Of a stretch of 64,000 nucleotides of DNA, positions 61,126-64,000 are shown piece by piece. Position 1 is the first letter of the stretch, and the number at the start of each line of letters is the position of its first letter. The translations under genes and the position numbers were made by a program. Source of the stretch: Bacteroidales bacterium (GTDB lineage Bacteria > Bacteroidota > Bacteroidia > Bacteroidales > Lentimicrobiaceae); the NCBI GenBank assembly GCA_016705005.1, contig JADIZB010000001.1, positions 806,001 to 870,000 on the forward strand, in the 5' to 3' direction. Under the pieces are notes generated by a model. The model was not told the origin of the DNA, did no database searches, and was given only the letters and a program-made list of their open reading frames with translations.

Positions 61126-63741
61126 ATGAAACCCATCCAAACCCGGTCAATTTCGGCGGTAATTCAACTGCTGGTTGCCATGCCATTAATTCTTACCGCC
61201 CAGTTACACGACAGCTTTTCTGACGGTGATTTTACCGACAATCCTGAATGGACAGGAGATGTAGGCCACTTCACCATCAATACCTCATTTCAGCTCCAGC
61301 TAAACAGTAGTGGCAGCGGAACTGTATACCTCAATTCCGTAGTTGAAACAGGTGGACTGAATGAATGGAGAGTACTGGTAAACCTTACCTTTAGTCCATC
61401 CGACAATAACAATGCAAGGATTTACCTTGTATCTGACCTACCCGATCTGAGTGAACCCCTCAACGGGTATTTCCTTAAACTCGGTGAATCGGGATCGGCC
61501 GATGCTATTGAATTGTACAGGCAAAGCGGGACCGCTCTTTATCTGGTCTGCAGGGGCACCGATGGTGCACTAGCCTCTCCTTTCAACATAAGAATCCGGG
61601 TTGTGAGAACCCCGGCGGGGCAATGGAACATTTACTCTGATCCTTCCGGTGGCGAAAACTTCCGGTTACAGGCATCGGGTGAAAATCAGGTATGGGATTC
61701 TTACAATTATTTTGGCATTTCATGTAAATACACTTCCAGCAATGCCGACGGATTTCTTTTCGATGATGTTTATGCAGGGCCATTGCTTTTTGATGACATC
61801 ATTCCGCAATTACTTTCAGCTGAAGTTACGGGAGAACATCAGGTCGTGCTCCGCTTCAGTGAACCGATGGATGAGAATTCCGTTTCTGATTGCGAAAATT
61901 ACCTTTCAGACCAGGGCTTGGGTAATCCTGCCACGGCAATGCGCGACAATGCGAATGCCTCAATGGTAACCCTGACATATTCACAGGTTATCATTCCCGG
62001 AATTGTCTACAATTTAACGGTTTCAGGGGTAGCCGACCTGGCAGGAAACCTGCTGGAGCCAATTTCCCTGCCGTTTGCCCTGTTTGAGAAACGCCCCTTT
62101 GCTGTTGTGATCAGTGAAATTATGGCCGACCCCGATCCGGCAACCGGGCTACCAGCCTTTGAATACCTTGAACTGTATAACCGGAGCAGCCTGCCTGTCA
62201 GGCTCGATAACTGGATACTCAGCATTGGTGAAACCCATCAAAAGCTGGAGCCTTCTATGCTTGCACCCAACGAATACCTGATCATGGCAGAAGAAGAGGC
62301 TGCTCCATTTTTTGCCCAGTATGGCAATGTGATGGCAATTTCAGAATTCAGTCTCCTGAACTCAGGTGCTCTGCTTGTTCTCAGGGATGATAACAACGCC
62401 ATTATCCATGCTGTATACTATTCGGATGCCTGGTATCAGAATGAAATTAAAGAAAAGGGAGGCTGGTCGCTCGAACAGGTTGACCCCGGAAACCCCTGTG
62501 CGGGGTCCGGAAACTGGCGGGCCTCAGAAGATCCGTCGGGCGGAACCCCCGGATCAGCAAACAGTGTAACTGGCCCGAATCCCGATGAAACGATTCCTGA
62601 GGTTGCTCATATCACGATTGTTGGTGAATCATCCATTGAACTGGTTTTCAACGAACCCATGGATAGCCTGTCCATTATCGATCCTGTTGTTTATTCTGCC
62701 GATCAGGGGCTGGGAAATCCCGTTGCCCTGACAATTCACCCCCCCGACTATCGATCGGTCACTCTCGGATTCAATGGGACCATCCTGAAAGGTACTGTTT
62801 ATGTGCTTACCATTGATGCCGGTTTTACCGACTGTGCATCAAACGTGCATACATCATCCGTCACAGCAAGGTTTGCCATACCCTCTCCTATAGAGCCCAA
62901 TGATATCGTAATCAATGAAGTACTGTATGATCCCGGAACCATGGGATCTGATTTCGTTGAAATCTATAACCGGTCAGAAAAAGTGGCTGACCTGAAAAGT
63001 CTTTGGCTGGCCGGGAGAGATGCCACTACCGGAGAACCTGAGTCAGTAAAGGAAGTCTGCCCGGAAGGCAGGCTGATGTTTCCGGGAGAATATCTGGTGC
63101 TGACTTCAGGCATACAAGACATTTGGTCGGAATACTTTTCACCTTATCCGGCTGCGTTTGTTGAAATGAAGTCATTCCCTTCATTCCCGAATGGGGAAGG
63201 AACCGTGGTGCTTTTTACACCCGATATGCAAATTATTGATGAGTTCGCCTACACCGACGACCTTCAGTTTGCACTGTTAAATTCGACCGACGGGGTATCG
63301 CTCGAACGGGTGAATTTTGAACGCCCGGCCAGCGATCAGGGCAACTGGCATTCGGCTTCGGCCAATGCAGGATATGCTACACCTGGTTATCAGAATTCGC
63401 AATTTATGCGATCATCTGAATCAAACGATGAAATATCAATAACACCTGAAATATTTTCACCCGACAATGATGGTAACAATGACTTATTATGCGTTGGCTG
63501 CAATTTTTCTGAACCCGGTTATGCAGTTACCATCAGGATTTTTGATAGTGATGGCCGTCAGGTCAGGGTTCCGGTCAAAAATGAACCTGCCGGAACTACC
63601 AATCTTTATTACTGGGATGGAATTACAGAAGACAATCTGAAAGCGCCCATAGGCATTTACATTATTTACGTTGAAGCGTTTAACCTTTCGGGCGAGGTAA
63701 GGCAATTTAAGAAAGTTGCTGTGCTGGGAGCAAAACTGTAA
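61126..63741 (+). CDS. Large secreted lamin-tail-domain protein with T9SS sorting domain
   Basis: This 871-residue protein has a signal peptide (VIQLLVAMPLILTAQ) and a jelly-roll N-terminal domain (about 27-220). A SbsA-type Ig domain follows (IIPQLLSAEVTGEHQVVLRF, about 225-320), then a lamin-tail domain (VISEIMADPDPATGLPAFEY, about 325-435). A second Ig domain (about 495-585) and second lamin-tail domain (IVINEVLYDPGTMGSDFVEIY, about 590-720) come next. The CHU_C/gliding-motility-type C-terminus (EIFSPDNDGNNDLL to the end) predicts T9SS export. It is likely a cell-surface or shed adhesin-like protein; no catalytic domain is seen. Confidence 0.9.
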   Translation: MKPIQTRSISAVIQLLVAMPLILTAQLHDSFSDGDFTDNPEWTGDVGHFTINTSFQLQLNSSGSGTVYLNSVVETGGLNEWRVLVNLTFSPSDNNNARIYLVSDLPDLSEPLNGYFLKLGESGSADAIELYRQSGTALYLVCRGTDGALASPFNIRIRVVRTPAGQWNIYSDPSGGENFRLQASGENQVWDSYNYFGISCKYTSSNADGFLFDDVYAGPLLFDDIIPQLLSAEVTGEHQVVLRFSEPMDENSVSDCENYLSDQGLGNPATAMRDNANASMVTLTYSQVIIPGIVYNLTVSGVADLAGNLLEPISLPFALFEKRPFAVVISEIMADPDPATGLPAFEYLELYNRSSLPVRLDNWILSIGETHQKLEPSMLAPNEYLIMAEEEAAPFFAQYGNVMAISEFSLLNSGALLVLRDDNNAIIHAVYYSDAWYQNEIKEKGGWSLEQVDPGNPCAGSGNWRASEDPSGGTPGSANSVTGPNPDETIPEVAHITIVGESSIELVFNEPMDSLSIIDPVVYSADQGLGNPVALTIHPPDYRSVTLGFNGTILKGTVYVLTIDAGFTDCASNVHTSSVTARFAIPSPIEPNDIVINEVLYDPGTMGSDFVEIYNRSEKVADLKSLWLAGRDATTGEPESVKEVCPEGRLMFPGEYLVLTSGIQDIWSEYFSPYPAAFVEMKSFPSFPNGEGTVVLFTPDMQIIDEFAYTDDLQFALLNSTDGVSLERVNFERPASDQGNWHSASANAGYATPGYQNSQFMRSSESNDEISITPEIFSPDNDGNNDLLCVGCNFSEPGYAVTIRIFDSDGRQVRVPVKNEPAGTTNLYYWDGITEDNLKAPIGIYIIYVEAFNLSGEVRQFKKVAVLGAKL

Positions 63742-63917
63742 GTATGCAAAAGCAAAACCGGGTTGGCAGGTTATACTGACCTCCTATTGTTCTTTTCTCT
63801 TCTCCGGCCAACCTGTTCTGAAGAAAATCATCGGTAAAAATCAATCATTTATCCTTTGATTTCGCTTAAACATCCATTTGATTATGAGACCGGGTGCTTG
63901 TTTTGCATTTTTGCCGA

Positions 63918-64000
63918 ATGAAAATCAGGGTTACCCGGAAAAAAGTACTAACGCCCATCATTCATCTGATCGGGTGGGGGGCCTTGTTCATTTTTCCTAT
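63918..64000 (+). CDS. Probable sensor histidine kinase, 5' end only
   Basis: ATG 63918 opens a frame running off the window edge (27 complete codons). After a basic start (MKIRVTRKKV) it reads HLIGWGALFIFP, which resembles the first TM of the LytS/YehU-type kinases common in Bacteroidota (often 'H.IGW..F...P'). The call rests on this short match alone. Confidence 0.5.
   Translation, partial: MKIRVTRKKVLTPIIHLIGWGALFIFP

Overview
The window reads as a chromosomal segment from a member of the Bacteroidota, most likely Bacteroidales-like. Three things support this. At least two dozen genes are preceded by the Bacteroidota primary-sigma -7 motif TAnnTTTG. Two secreted proteins carry type IX secretion (gliding-type) C-terminal sorting domains. 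Lineage-typical families are present (GldH, a DUF4270 lipoprotein, a viroplasmin-type RNase H, a stand-alone glycogen synthase N-domain, a 78-residue ATP synthase epsilon subunit). Coding density is high on both strands. I see no insertion sequence, prophage, integrase or CRISPR array.

Layout. 1-8400: start of an SRAP gene, elbB, a NUDIX hydrolase, a TonB-C-like small protein, an operon with an acidic linker protein, an M28 peptidase and rsmI, then tdk, two overlapping secreted cyclophilins and pheS. 8400-12200: a possible 34-residue secreted peptide, an internally duplicated beta-barrel protein, a GT-C glycosyltransferase and an ICMT-like methyltransferase. 12300-19000: a tetR-tolC-adaptor-RND efflux operon. 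19200-24300: a membrane-anchored coiled-coil protein, a C69 dipeptidase, atpD-atpC and tRNA-Phe. 24400-32100: coaX, a barrel protein, a TPR protein, lptC, a CorC/GldE-like protein and a PpiD-like chaperone, which look like an envelope-biogenesis block. 32100-45000: comF, pyk, MntP-like, T9SS endonuclease I, queD, a large soluble hybrid histidine kinase, a U32 peptidase, a PHP phosphatase, a GNAT protein and the DUF177-rpmF-plsX-fabH fatty-acid/ribosome cluster. 45000-53000: a 1077-residue multi-domain iron-sulfur flavoprotein, divergent from a GT5 N-domain protein, DUF4270 and glmS. 53000-64000: an S41 peptidase, a TetM/TetQ-like translational GTPase, tRNA-Leu(CAA), rnhA, gldH, ribF-asd, a large lamin-tail/T9SS protein and the first codons of a probable sensor kinase.

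Most of the window is conserved housekeeping and envelope biology. The least ordinary signals are these: tRNA-Leu(CAA) lies inside a 133-bp imperfect palindrome that re-uses its own acceptor and anticodon-arm sequence; a fused opine/amine-dehydrogenase-type flavoprotein has four iron-sulfur binding segments, with a LacI/PurR-type dyad in its upstream region; a barrel protein is made of two tandem copies; and several promoters lie so close to the start codon that the mRNAs should be nearly leaderless.

Promoter calls were made by reading the -7 motif by eye and were used to choose starts. No alignment or database search was run. Family names rest on recognised motifs and gene order.
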